Part shown: positions 38,311-46,822 of the stretch, piece by piece
Layout: each line of letters starts with the position of its first letter
Position numbering within the stretch: position 1 is the stretch's first letter
NCBI RefSeq assembly: GCF_000577275.2
Contig: NZ_HG916852.1
Location: 375,001-439,000, forward strand
DNA from: Rhizobium favelukesii
GTDB lineage: Bacteria; Pseudomonadota; Alphaproteobacteria; Rhizobiales; Rhizobiaceae
Direction of reading: 5' to 3'
Length of the DNA stretch: 64,000 nt
Translations under genes and position numbers: made by a program
Notes under the pieces: model-generated
Database searches by the model: none
What the model saw: the letters and a program-made list of their open reading frames with translations, nothing else
What the model was told of the DNA's origin: nothing

Positions 38311-39187
38311 CTATACGTTTTTCAGCGTGCGCCGCGGCTGATCCCCTCTCATGCCGCTCCACAAATACCAGAAAACGGAGATCAGGATGATCACGCCCCC
38401 GATGATCGTCGAGATATCAGGCGTCTCGGAGAAGGCGAGCCAGACCCAGAGCGGGCCGAGCACGACGTCCAACAGCCCGATCAACCCGGCCTCGCTGGAT
38501 GGAATATAGCGGCCGCCGGTCATGAAGAGCAGATAGGCGATCCCCGATGTCGTCGACCCGAAAACGGCAAGCACAAGGATTTCCTGCAGGCTCGGCATCG
38601 CATGAGACATCAAGGGCAGGCAGAGCAGCACGCAGAAGCCGGATCCGAGCGCATTGACCGGCGCCAGCCGCAGCGCTGGGTAGCGTCTTTGCCGCAACAA
38701 GCAGGATGCTGAAGGTCACCGTCATCAGAAACGCCAGGGCGTTGCCGGCGATGTCCTGCGGTCTCGCGCCGAAGCCCGCGACGATCAGGACGCCGACGAA
38801 GGCGATGAGGCTGGCGATGAGTACACGCCTGCTGATCGTCTCCTTCAGCCAGACATAGGCGATGCCCGCCGCGACGAACGGAACGGTTGCGTAAATCGCC
38901 AGCACGTTGGCAACGGTCGTCAGCTTCAGTGCGCTGACGTAGCCGTACATCGACGTGGCGGCCATGAGCCCGAAGAGCGGATAGAAATAGAACGGCACTT
39001 TGCCCGGCTCAGCGCTGATCCGCTTCTTTGCAAAAATGATGACCGTCAGCGCCAGCCCGCCAAACAGAGAGCGCCAGCCGAGCACGGTCCAGATATCGAG
39101 ATCGAGCGCCCGGACGAAGAGCCCCGCGGTGCTCCACATGATCGTAGCGATGCCGACGAGGAGCATACCATAGGTGCGTGGCTGCAT
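38311..39187 (-). pseudogene. EamA/DMT transporter, frameshifted
   Basis: The first EamA repeat (MQPRTYGMLLVGIATIMWST to TFSILLVAAK) runs in one frame from ATG 39187; the second repeat (RRYPALRLAPVNALGSGFC to GVIILISVFWYLW) is in another frame ending at 38311. Deleting one base of the TTT run at 38688-38690 joins them as VAARRYPALR, giving the usual size of about 290 aa. Both halves are otherwise intact, so the change is recent or an error. It lies directly downstream of the ergothioneine-type operon but on no obvious shared transcript boundary. Confidence 0.8.
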
Positions 39188-39324
39188 GGCGAGGTCCGTT
39201 CGTTGGATGGGCAGCGTCGAATCGACATCCGATGTCTATCAGACACGCACGACCCGCGATCGATCCGTTGCGCCACGCCATAGCGTAATCCGGCAGGAAT
39301 ACGTCCGACGCCGGCGCCGCAAGC

Positions 39325-40986
39325 CTATCCCAGCCGAATGTATGGAACGTCCTTCGTCGCCACTTCGTCCAGCGCCTCCTCGTAGCCCGCATCCGCATAT
39401 CGCATGACGCCGAGCGCCGTGTCGTTGGTGAGCGCATGATCCAGCCGTTCGTCGGCGGCATCAGTGCCGTCGGCAACGACGGTGACGCCGCAGCTCGTCA
39501 TGTAGCCGGCATAGCCGCCGCCGCCGGAATGAACCGCCACGAGATCCGCCATCGAGGAGCAGAGCATCATCGCATCGATCAGCGGCCAGTCGGCAATCGC
39601 GTCGGAGCCATCCTTCATCCGCTCGGTCATGATGTTTGGATGCGCCATTGCCCCCGCGTCGAGATGGTCGCGCGAGAAGGCGACCGGCCCCTTCAGCTCA
39701 CCGCTTGCAACCAGTTCGTTGACGCGGCGAGCAAGCGTCGTGCGTTCGCCGTGCCCGAGCCAGGCAATGCGCGCCGGCAGTCCCTCGAAGGGCACATGCT
39801 CGCGCGCCAGCCGGATCCAGTTGGTGATGATCTTGTTCTCGGGGAACATTTCGAGCAGCAGATCGTCGATGCGGGCGATGTCGCTCTCTTCGCCCGACAG
39901 CGCCATCCAGCGGAAGGGGCCGATGGCGCGCGCAAAGAGCGGCCGCAGATAGGCCTCGGTGAAGATCGGAATTTCGAAGGCGTTGGCGACACCACCCTCC
40001 TTCGCCTGCGTACGGATCAGGTTGCCGTTGTCGAAGACCTCGGAGCCCTTCTTCTGGAAATCCAGCATCGCCGTCACGTGCTGCACGATCGAGGCGCGGC
40101 TTGCCGCCATCAACTGGCCTTGGCCGTCGTCGCGCAGTTCGCGAACCTGCGTAAGGCTCATGCCTTTCGGCACGTAGCCATAGACGAGATCGTGCGCGGA
40201 GGTTTGGTCGGTGACGATATCGGGCACGATGCCGCGCCGCGCGATCTCGGGATAGATCTCGGCGGCATTGCCGACGAGGCCGACCGACAGCGCACGTTTC
40301 TCCTTCACGGCGGCATCGATCATCGCAAGGGCAGTGTCGAGATCCGGCGCGATCTCCTGCAGGTAGCCGATCTCCTGTCGCTTCTTCGCGCGCTCGGGGT
40401 CGATGTCGACGCAGAGGATCGCCGCGCCCGCCATGCGGCCGGCAAGCGGCTGTGCGCCGCCCATACCGCCGAGCCCCGCCGTCAGCACGAAGCGCCCCTG
40501 GAGATCGCCGCCGAACCGGCGCTCGGCAATGCGCATGAAGATCTCATAGGTTCCCTGGATGACGCCCTGACTGCCGATGTACTGCCAGGCGCCGGCCGTC
40601 AACCCGCCCCAGCAGATCAGTCCCTTGCGCTGTAGCTCGTAAAAGACCTCGGCCTTCGCCCATTGCCCGACGATGTTGCAGTTCGCCATGATGACCAGCG
40701 GCGCCTTTGCATGCGTCTTGACGAGGCCGATCGGCTTGCCGGACTGGATGAGCAGGGTCTGGTCCTCGTCCATTTCGGTCAGTGCCTTGACGATGCCCTT
40801 GTGCGCCGCCCAGTTGCGGGCCGCCTTGCCGAGTGCTGCATAGACGACGAGATTGTCGGGATCCTCACCGACAGAGAGAACATTCTCCAGAAGCCGCAGC
40901 AGCGCCTCCTGCCGCCAGCCCTTGGCGCGCAGCTCCGGGCCGCCCGGGATCGGAAATTTCGGATGGCGTGGATTGGACTTCGGCAT
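39325..40986 (-). CDS. Urocanase family protein, probable thiourocanate hydratase
   Basis: NAD-dependent urocanate hydratase family, 553 aa, the normal length. The Rossmann motif TAGLGGMGGAQPLAGR is at 169-184. It differs from canonical HutU at two sites I recall as conserved: PARIC-W has Ala (Ala408 in LPARIAWLGHGER), and the LHHGGGVGMG loop reads AVHSGGGGYAGYM (484-496). In the operon with a MIO-less lyase, a DUF917 protein, a hydantoinase-type enzyme and an N-carbamoylase, hydration of thiourocanate is the best fit; ordinary urocanate is the alternative. Last gene of the operon, ATG 40986 after GAGGAACGAGCAG. Confidence 0.85.
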   Translation of the reverse strand: MPKSNPRHPKFPIPGGPELRAKGWRQEALLRLLENVLSVGEDPDNLVVYAALGKAARNWAAHKGIVKALTEMDEDQTLLIQSGKPIGLVKTHAKAPLVIMANCNIVGQWAKAEVFYELQRKGLICWGGLTAGAWQYIGSQGVIQGTYEIFMRIAERRFGGDLQGRFVLTAGLGGMGGAQPLAGRMAGAAILCVDIDPERAKKRQEIGYLQEIAPDLDTALAMIDAAVKEKRALSVGLVGNAAEIYPEIARRGIVPDIVTDQTSAHDLVYGYVPKGMSLTQVRELRDDGQGQLMAASRASIVQHVTAMLDFQKKGSEVFDNGNLIRTQAKEGGVANAFEIPIFTEAYLRPLFARAIGPFRWMALSGEESDIARIDDLLLEMFPENKIITNWIRLAREHVPFEGLPARIAWLGHGERTTLARRVNELVASGELKGPVAFSRDHLDAGAMAHPNIMTERMKDGSDAIADWPLIDAMMLCSSMADLVAVHSGGGGYAGYMTSCGVTVVADGTDAADERLDHALTNDTALGVMRYADAGYEEALDEVATKDVPYIRLG

Positions 40987-41041
40987 CTGCTCGTTCCTCT
41001 ATCTCAGTCTTCTTCGGGCTTGTGGGCCATCTGTGTCGCGT

Positions 41042-41371
41042 TCACTTGGCGGGGAGTGAGCGCACAAACGTCATAGCGGCCTCCAGGAGACGGTGCCGCA
41101 TATCGTCATCGCCATAGACGTCGGCTCCGACCCTGACCCAACCCTGCATGGTGCGGCCGCCGGAGAGCATCTGCGCTGCGCCGGGCAAGCTGAGCGCCCA
41201 GCCGTCTTTGCCTTTACCGAGACGGACCAGCATGCCGTCCTTGCGGGCGCCGCAGAGCAGGTTGCCGTCGAGCAGGAAGGCTCGGCCGCCGAACATCGAC
41301 TTCTCGCTGAGGCCGGAAATAGCGCCCAGTTCCTCCCTCAGCAATTCCTCCAGCCCGAGGTCCCGCGCCAT
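41042..41371 (-). CDS. TfoX/Sxy N-terminal domain protein
   Basis: Protein of 109 aa from ATG 41371 (MARDLGLEELLREELG), with the TfoX-N core KSMFGGRAFLLDGNLLCGAR. It lacks the C-terminal TfoX domain and so is not a full competence regulator. It starts 4 nt after the DUF917 stop and precedes the urocanase homologue by 55 nt, placing it inside the operon. Its role there is unknown; stand-alone TfoX-N proteins are common in rhizobia without known function. Confidence 0.8.
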   Translation of the reverse strand: MARDLGLEELLREELGAISGLSEKSMFGGRAFLLDGNLLCGARKDGMLVRLGKGKDGWALSLPGAAQMLSGGRTMQGWVRVGADVYGDDDMRHRLLEAAMTFVRSLPAK

Positions 41372-41375
41372 GGCG

Positions 41376-42473
41376 TCACGCCTTTGCCGCGAGCGCGTAG
41401 CGAGCAAGCTCGATGCCCATCGCTTTTTCCACCGGCGGATAGACGGTCGGATCGAGAACGCTGGCCGACAGCGGAATGATGCTCATCGGCACATGCAGGA
41501 TGAAGACATGCATGCCGTCCTTCAACTGGCCGACGCTCAACGGCTCGCCCTCGGGCGAGAGCGTTGTGATGACCGAGGGGAACGTCGCGATACGCTTGCC
41601 TTCGATGTCGTCGACGGCCATGTACTCGTTCATCACATGCATGGTCACCGCCTTGTCGGCGGAGCCGACGACGATCGTGCCGATGTCGAAGGCCTCCTTG
41701 GTGTAGACGACGTCCTTCTTGGTGATGATGCCTCCGGCGAGGATATGGCCGCCGGTCGTCTTGCAGATGGCGTCGATCACAGCCGAGCCACCGATCTTCT
41801 CGGCTGCGATGATCGCTTCACCCAGCGCCAGCGCCATCGAAATACCGCCGAGCGCTGCATGGGTGCGGACGTAGGAGGCACGCAGCGGATTGCGGCAGCT
41901 GGCGATGAAGCCGCCCGACTGGTCGGAAGCCGCCCGCAGGATCGGTGAAATCTTCGCCGTTGCGCCCTTCACGACAAGCTCGATGTAACGGTTCTCGGCG
42001 CGGTTCCCGCCGACCGCCGTCTGGATCACCCGTTCCGGCGAGCCTGCCATGCCGATCGAGCCCATATCGCCGGTCGGATGTGCGCGGATATCGCCCACGG
42101 CATCCACGACCTTGGTTCCGAGAATGGCGCAGGGCAGCCAGCCGTTCAGCGTCGACGACCTGCCGTTTTGGCCGATGATCAGGCCGGACAGTTTCTCGCC
42201 TAGCTCTTCCTGCAGCAACTGCACGGCCTTCACATAATCGATGCCCTGCATTTCCCAAGGGGTCGTGGAGGCCGGTGCACCGATCGCGGCGGCCGTGGCG
42301 ATCCAGTCGTCGTCCTGCAGTTCGTCGATCGACACGAGTTCCGGCTTGCCGACATTGACGGCGGCATAGCCTAGCATTCGGCCATGGTCGGCCCAGCCGC
42401 CGCCGCCGGCGGCATAGACGGAACCGCCCTTGACGGCCGCCTCGACGTCCTTCTCAACGAGTATGCGTCCCAT
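41376..42473 (-). CDS. DUF917 family protein, probable thiohydantoin desulfhydrase
   Basis: Protein of 365 aa from ATG 42473 (MGRILVEKDVEAAVKGGSVY), with the family features AAGGGGWADHGRMLG, PTGDMGSIGMAGSP and a C-terminal regulatory-like part. The DUF917 domain is named for S-methyl thiohydantoin desulfurase activity. In the proposed pathway it removes sulfur from 3-(5-oxo-2-thioxoimidazolidin-4-yl)propionate, giving hydantoin-5-propionate and sulfide. The start overlaps the previous stop (TGATG), so translation is coupled. A longer frame to 42566 is open but antecedes the coupling signal. Confidence 0.82.
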   Translation of the reverse strand: MGRILVEKDVEAAVKGGSVYAAGGGGWADHGRMLGYAAVNVGKPELVSIDELQDDDWIATAAAIGAPASTTPWEMQGIDYVKAVQLLQEELGEKLSGLIIGQNGRSSTLNGWLPCAILGTKVVDAVGDIRAHPTGDMGSIGMAGSPERVIQTAVGGNRAENRYIELVVKGATAKISPILRAASDQSGGFIASCRNPLRASYVRTHAALGGISMALALGEAIIAAEKIGGSAVIDAICKTTGGHILAGGIITKKDVVYTKEAFDIGTIVVGSADKAVTMHVMNEYMAVDDIEGKRIATFPSVITTLSPEGEPLSVGQLKDGMHVFILHVPMSIIPLSASVLDPTVYPPVEKAMGIELARYALAAKA

Positions 42474-43735
42474 CAGGCATTCTCCTGCTTCAAGCTCTTG
42501 TCCATGTCTATGACGGCTTCGAAAAGCACTGCCGCGCCAAGCGCGATGTCGTCGTTTTCCGCCCATTCGTCAGCCGAGTGGCTGCGCCCTTCCTTGCACG
42601 GCACGAAGATCATGGCGGCAGGCGCCACCTTTGCAATCCAGGCCGTGTCGTGACCCGCGCCGGATGCCATGCGTCGGTGCTTTGCGCCGACGCTCTCGCA
42701 GGCCCTTTCGAGCGTTTTCAACAATCCGGCGTCGCTCGGCGTCGGATAATTATCCGAGACCCGCATTGGGCTCCTGATCGAAACTCCGTAAGTAATGGCT
42801 AACTTTATGACGTGCGCATCCAGCCATTCGCAGAAGGCTTCCATGTCGTTGCGCACCTCCGCGCGTCCATCGATCAAGAGCACGACCTTCGACGGAACGA
42901 CATTGGCCGCATTCGGCTCGATCCGGAATTCGCCGACAGTCGCCGCAAAATGACCTAGCGTCTTTGCCCGCGCGGCGGCCGCATTGCGGATATCGAGAAC
43001 CAATTGCGCGGCAGCGACCAACGCATCCGAACGGCTGTCCATCGGCGTCGTGCCAGCGTGGTCCGCGCGTCCCTCCACGACAATTTCGATCCGGGTGATA
43101 CCGGCGATCGCGGTCACGATGCCGATATCCTTCTTCTCGTTCTCGAGCACCGGCCCTTGCTCGATATGCAGTTCGAGGAAGCCCTTGAGATCGGGTCGCT
43201 CCTGCGACGGCAGTGTCGAGGCGTCGCCACCAACCTGTGCGATTGCCGACGCCAGATCACGCCCTTCCGACACGCGGGAAAGCCAAGCTTCCGGCAACTG
43301 TCCCGTCATGCCCCGGCTGCCGATGCAGGAGACGCCGAAGATGCTGACCTCCTCCGCAAGGAAATCGACGATCTCCAGGTCGTGATCGAGCTCGATGCCC
43401 TGATCGCCCAGCGCACGGGCGACTTCCAGCGCTGTCACCACCCCTGCAATGCCGTCGAAGCGGCCACCATCCGGTACGGTATCCGAATGCGAACCCACCA
43501 TGATCGTGCCGAGTCCGCTGTGGGCACCCTGTCGTTTGCCGATCAGGTTGCCGGCGGCATCGATCCGGGTCTCAAGGCCAGCGGCGCGCATGCGCGCTTC
43601 GATGTAGGATCGCCCCTCGAGAAAAAGCGGCGAGAAGGCGCGGCGTGTCCAAGGCCGGCCAGGCTTGGTGATCTCGGCCAGAGCGTCGATATCCTCCGCG
43701 ATACGACCGGCATTGACAGGCAGGTTTCGGCTCAT
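42473..43735 (-). CDS. M20 family amidase, probable N-carbamoyl-L-glutamate hydrolase
   Basis: Zn-dependent hydrolase of the allantoate amidohydrolase/N-carbamoyl-L-amino acid hydrolase group, 420 aa. Metal ligands: His83 in MVGSHSDTVPDGG, Asp94 in GRFDGIAG, Glu128/129 in FLAEEVSIFG and His190 in ELHIEQGP; GRADHAGTTPMDSR is the dimer/substrate loop. Adjacent to a hydantoinase-type enzyme, it should take N-carbamoyl-L-glutamate to glutamate, CO2 and ammonia. Its ATG overlaps the preceding stop (ATGA). Allantoate hydrolysis is the alternative reading, but no ureide genes are near. Confidence 0.86.
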   Translation of the reverse strand: MSRNLPVNAGRIAEDIDALAEITKPGRPWTRRAFSPLFLEGRSYIEARMRAAGLETRIDAAGNLIGKRQGAHSGLGTIMVGSHSDTVPDGGRFDGIAGVVTALEVARALGDQGIELDHDLEIVDFLAEEVSIFGVSCIGSRGMTGQLPEAWLSRVSEGRDLASAIAQVGGDASTLPSQERPDLKGFLELHIEQGPVLENEKKDIGIVTAIAGITRIEIVVEGRADHAGTTPMDSRSDALVAAAQLVLDIRNAAAARAKTLGHFAATVGEFRIEPNAANVVPSKVVLLIDGRAEVRNDMEAFCEWLDAHVIKLAITYGVSIRSPMRVSDNYPTPSDAGLLKTLERACESVGAKHRRMASGAGHDTAWIAKVAPAAMIFVPCKEGRSHSADEWAENDDIALGAAVLFEAVIDMDKSLKQENA

Positions 43736-45114
43736 TGTGCCGCTCCGGCGATCACCTGCCTTGAGAGCGGACGTACAAATTGGCCGGTGCCCGGCTCAGC
43801 CAGCACGGTTGCACCATCGGTGATCTTCCTGCCGCGCAGATAGGAAGCGGAGACCGTCCAGGGAAGGCGGATGCCGTTGTAAGGGCTCCAGCCGACCACG
43901 TTGTTGCCGCTCGCGGCTGCGTCATAAATTGCTTCACGCGGCTCAAGCACCACGATATCGGCATCCTTGCCGGGTGTCAGTGCGCCCTTGACGTGATCGA
44001 GGCGGAAGTGCTTTGCCGGGTTTTGCGCCATCAACTTTGCCGCCCAGGTCAGTGGGATACCGCGCTCGCTCGCGCCCTTGATGAAGAGCGGCACCATCAC
44101 TTCGAGCCCCGGCACGCCGGAGGCGTTTGCCAGCATATCGGGATTGGTCTTGCGGTTTTCGGACCAGCTGACGTGATCCGTCGAGACGAGCCAGACATTG
44201 CCCTCAACGACCTTGCGCCATAGCGCCTCGACTTCGGCACGCGGACGGATTGGCGGGTTGATCTTGGCCTTGCCGCCGAGGCGTTTGACGTCGTTTTCCT
44301 CGTCCAGCGTGAGATAGTGGATGCAGCACTCGACGGTCGCTTCGTAGCCGTCGCGGCGATAGGCCCGGGCAATGTCGTAGCCGCGCCCGAGCGAGCAATG
44401 CACCACGTGCGAGGGGCATCCCGTATTGGCGCCCGTCTCGAAAATCGTGTGCATGGCAAGCAGTTCGGTGATCGGCGGCCGGGAGAGCCCGTGCGCCCGC
44501 CAATCCGTGATCCCGCTCGCCTTCACGCGATCGACATAGGTGCGGACAGCCTCGTCATCCTCGTTGTGCACGCCGGCCGTCAGCCCCGTCGGCGTGATCG
44601 CGGCAAAGCACTCGTCCAGCAGGGCAGGGGGAATGCGCGGGAAGCGCTTCGGATCCGTGCCGAACGTCGAAAACTTGAAGGCGGCAACGCCAGCCTCCAC
44701 CATCTCGGCGATGCGCTTGGCACCGTCCTCAGGATCGACCGTGCCGTAAAGTGCAAAGTCGACGCGCGCCTGCGGGCCAGCATGCGCGATCTTCTTCTTC
44801 ACGGCTTCCGCCGAGCAGACGAGATTGCCTTCGTCGTAAGGCATGTCGACGATCGTCGTCACGCCGCCGGCGGCGGCCGACCGCGTCGACCAGATGAAGT
44901 CTTCCTGACCCTTCTGCGACAGTGAGTGCACCTGCGCGTCGATTGCTCCGGGCAGGATTAATGCCTTGCCGAGGAGATGGCGCTCGCGCGCAGCTGGCGG
45001 TACACCGAGGCCGACTTCGGCAATCTTGCCATCGTGGACGGCAACGTAGCCGGCTTCCAGAATGCGTTCCGGCAAAACGACCGTGCCTTGCAGAACGAGA
45101 TCGAAATCAGCCAT
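43732..45114 (-). CDS. Cyclic amidohydrolase, probable hydantoin-5-propionate hydrolase
   Basis: Dihydroorotase/hydantoinase/allantoinase family protein of 460 aa. Expected metal residues are Lys147 (VAAFKFSTFG, carboxylated Lys), His183 (AGVHNEDDE), His239 (HVVHCSLG) and Asp313 (STDHVSW). The first HxH motif reads AQVHS: Gln61 replaces the first His and His63 is kept, a variation seen in some dihydroorotases. Its partner is the N-carbamoylase downstream, so ring opening of hydantoin-5-propionate to N-carbamoyl-glutamate is the inferred step. It begins 31 nt after the lyase stop. Confidence 0.85.
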   Translation of the reverse strand: MADFDLVLQGTVVLPERILEAGYVAVHDGKIAEVGLGVPPAARERHLLGKALILPGAIDAQVHSLSQKGQEDFIWSTRSAAAGGVTTIVDMPYDEGNLVCSAEAVKKKIAHAGPQARVDFALYGTVDPEDGAKRIAEMVEAGVAAFKFSTFGTDPKRFPRIPPALLDECFAAITPTGLTAGVHNEDDEAVRTYVDRVKASGITDWRAHGLSRPPITELLAMHTIFETGANTGCPSHVVHCSLGRGYDIARAYRRDGYEATVECCIHYLTLDEENDVKRLGGKAKINPPIRPRAEVEALWRKVVEGNVWLVSTDHVSWSENRKTNPDMLANASGVPGLEVMVPLFIKGASERGIPLTWAAKLMAQNPAKHFRLDHVKGALTPGKDADIVVLEPREAIYDAAASGNNVVGWSPYNGIRLPWTVSASYLRGRKITDGATVLAEPGTGQFVRPLSRQVIAGAAQ

Positions 45115-45145
45115 GCCGCTTTCTCCGTGGCGAATATTGAAGGGA

Positions 45146-46729
45146 TCAGATGGCGACCTGTTCCTGGGTCAGACGCTGCTCGATGCGCTCCAGCGAGCCG
45201 AGTGCAAAGAAATCGTCGAATGATGCGATCGGTACCTCTTCGATGAGCTTGGACATGAAGGCGCCGGAGCCAAGCTCTTCCTCGATCGCTTCCACCTCAG
45301 CAGAGAGTGGCCGGTCGACCGTGTAGAACTCCGCATGTTTGCGAACGACATCGTAGAGCATCCCACCGACACCCTTCGGCTTGTCGCCGAGGATGTCCAC
45401 GGCCTGCGCCGAAAGCAGCGCCTCGAGGGCGGCAAGTCGCATCAGAGCGCGCATCTGGCGCTCAAAACGCTCGATCACCAGCGGTAGGAACGCTGCCTCG
45501 TCCTCAAGGCCGGCCGCGACCACCAGCGACTGCGCAGACACCGGGTTCGACATCGATAGCACGCGCGAGAAGATCTCGCCGGCCAGTTTGATGATCGGGC
45601 CGAAACCTGTTGCGATGCGGCCGGGCGGCACCAGATTGACGGGTAGATCGCGCCGCTGGCCGTTGCCGAGCAGGACACAGCGGTTGAAGGCATTGCGGGC
45701 CGCGTGCGCCATGCACAGAGCCGCCGATTCCAGCAGGATCGTCACATCGAGCGGCAGCGACCCGCCCGAGGTCATGACGCGGCCCTCGACGACGACAGGG
45801 TTGTCGTCGGAACGTCCCGTGGCGGCAAGGATCTTGTGTCCGGTCGTCAGCAGGTTCTCGATGACCGCACCGAATACCTGCGCGACCATGCGCAGGCTCA
45901 AAGGGTCCTGCACGTGGGTCTTGATCGGCCACTGCCAGGCGTCCGAAGCATTGCAGAGCCAGGAGCCGATCAAAGCTTCCCGGGAGGTGCCGACATGGCG
46001 AACGGAAAGCCAGGGATCTCGGGAGGCCCCAAGGGCCCCTGACGCCATCATTCCGGAGGCCAGCAGCACGCGAATGGAGGCGGCGGCATTGCGTGTCGCA
46101 TCCGCTGCAGCTGCGAAGCTCACGGCGTTGACGCTGAGCGAGGCAAGACTGTCGCGCGGGGCCATGGTGAAGGGCTTCATACCAGCTGCCGCGAAGGCGT
46201 CGGCAGCCTGCATGCGCTTGCCGCGATAGACGGCTTCCCCGACGCCGGTCAAGACGGCGCCGATCTGTCCCATGAGGCCAATATCGGCGCAACCAATGGA
46301 CCCGGTGCGGCGGACGACCGGAATGATGTCCACCTCGAGCATGCGCATGTATGCAGTGACGAGTTCAGGTGTACAGCCGACCTGCCCCGTCAGAGCGGTG
46401 TTGATGCGGATGGCCATTGCGTTGCGCACGACGGAGCATGAAAACGGCGTCCCGGTGCCGAAGTGATGCGCGCGCACGAGCCCGAGACTGAAGGCGTCCA
46501 GGTCCTCCGGGGACCACTCGACGTCTTTCATGGCACCGACGCCGGTGGTTGCCCCGTAGACGGGCATCCCAGCCTTGATCGCGTCCTCGACAATTCCACG
46601 GGCGATCTCGACGCGGGCCATACCCGTTGCCGAAGCGGAAAGCGCCACCTTGCCCGATCCGATCCTCACCATCTCAGCAAAGCTCAGCGGCTGTCCGGAA
46701 AGTTCGATGCGCGGGCGTTCATGCTTCAT
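45146..46729 (-). CDS. HAL/PAL family lyase without MIO motif, probable ergothionase
   Basis: Aromatic amino acid lyase family, 527 aa, with Tyr58 in VYGATTGVG and the family's helical core (TGRSDDNPVV, LVPPGRIATGFGP). Where HutH has Ala-Ser-Gly (GSVGASGDLAP), which forms the MIO cofactor, this protein has Cys147-Ala148-Asp149 (GSIGCADIG), so MIO cannot form. Ergothionase, which releases trimethylamine from ergothioneine to give thiourocanate, belongs to this family and is known to work without MIO because trimethylamine is a good leaving group. First gene of the operon; AAGGAG precedes ATG 46729. Confidence 0.82.
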   Translation of the reverse strand: MKHERPRIELSGQPLSFAEMVRIGSGKVALSASATGMARVEIARGIVEDAIKAGMPVYGATTGVGAMKDVEWSPEDLDAFSLGLVRAHHFGTGTPFSCSVVRNAMAIRINTALTGQVGCTPELVTAYMRMLEVDIIPVVRRTGSIGCADIGLMGQIGAVLTGVGEAVYRGKRMQAADAFAAAGMKPFTMAPRDSLASLSVNAVSFAAAADATRNAAASIRVLLASGMMASGALGASRDPWLSVRHVGTSREALIGSWLCNASDAWQWPIKTHVQDPLSLRMVAQVFGAVIENLLTTGHKILAATGRSDDNPVVVEGRVMTSGGSLPLDVTILLESAALCMAHAARNAFNRCVLLGNGQRRDLPVNLVPPGRIATGFGPIIKLAGEIFSRVLSMSNPVSAQSLVVAAGLEDEAAFLPLVIERFERQMRALMRLAALEALLSAQAVDILGDKPKGVGGMLYDVVRKHAEFYTVDRPLSAEVEAIEEELGSGAFMSKLIEEVPIASFDDFFALGSLERIEQRLTQEQVAI

Positions 46730-46776
46730 CTGCCATATCTCCTTGATAAGTGAGACTATGCGACGGCGCTATTCGA

Positions 46777-46788
46777 TGGGATATCCCA
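46777..46788. promoter_or_regulatory. 12-bp palindrome upstream of the lyase operon
   Basis: TGGGATATCCCA is a perfect palindrome 48 bp before the lyase start codon; a second inverted repeat, CATGCA-TT-TGCATG (46804-46817), lies just beyond it. Either could bind a regulator of the operon. No regulator gene is adjacent. By-eye assignment. Confidence 0.4.
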
Positions 46789-46822
46789 AATATTGAACAC
46801 AACATGCATTTGCATGCGATGA

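Noticed and set aside
42473..45114. Hydantoinase and M20 genes as an allantoin (ureide) pathway
   Set aside because: No uricase, transthyretin-like or ureidoglycolate genes are present; the DUF917 and lyase neighbours point to a thiohydantoin route.
45146..46729. Annotation as histidine ammonia-lyase (hutH)
   Set aside because: The Ala-Ser-Gly needed for the MIO cofactor is Cys-Ala-Asp, and no hutI/hutG/hutF gene accompanies it.
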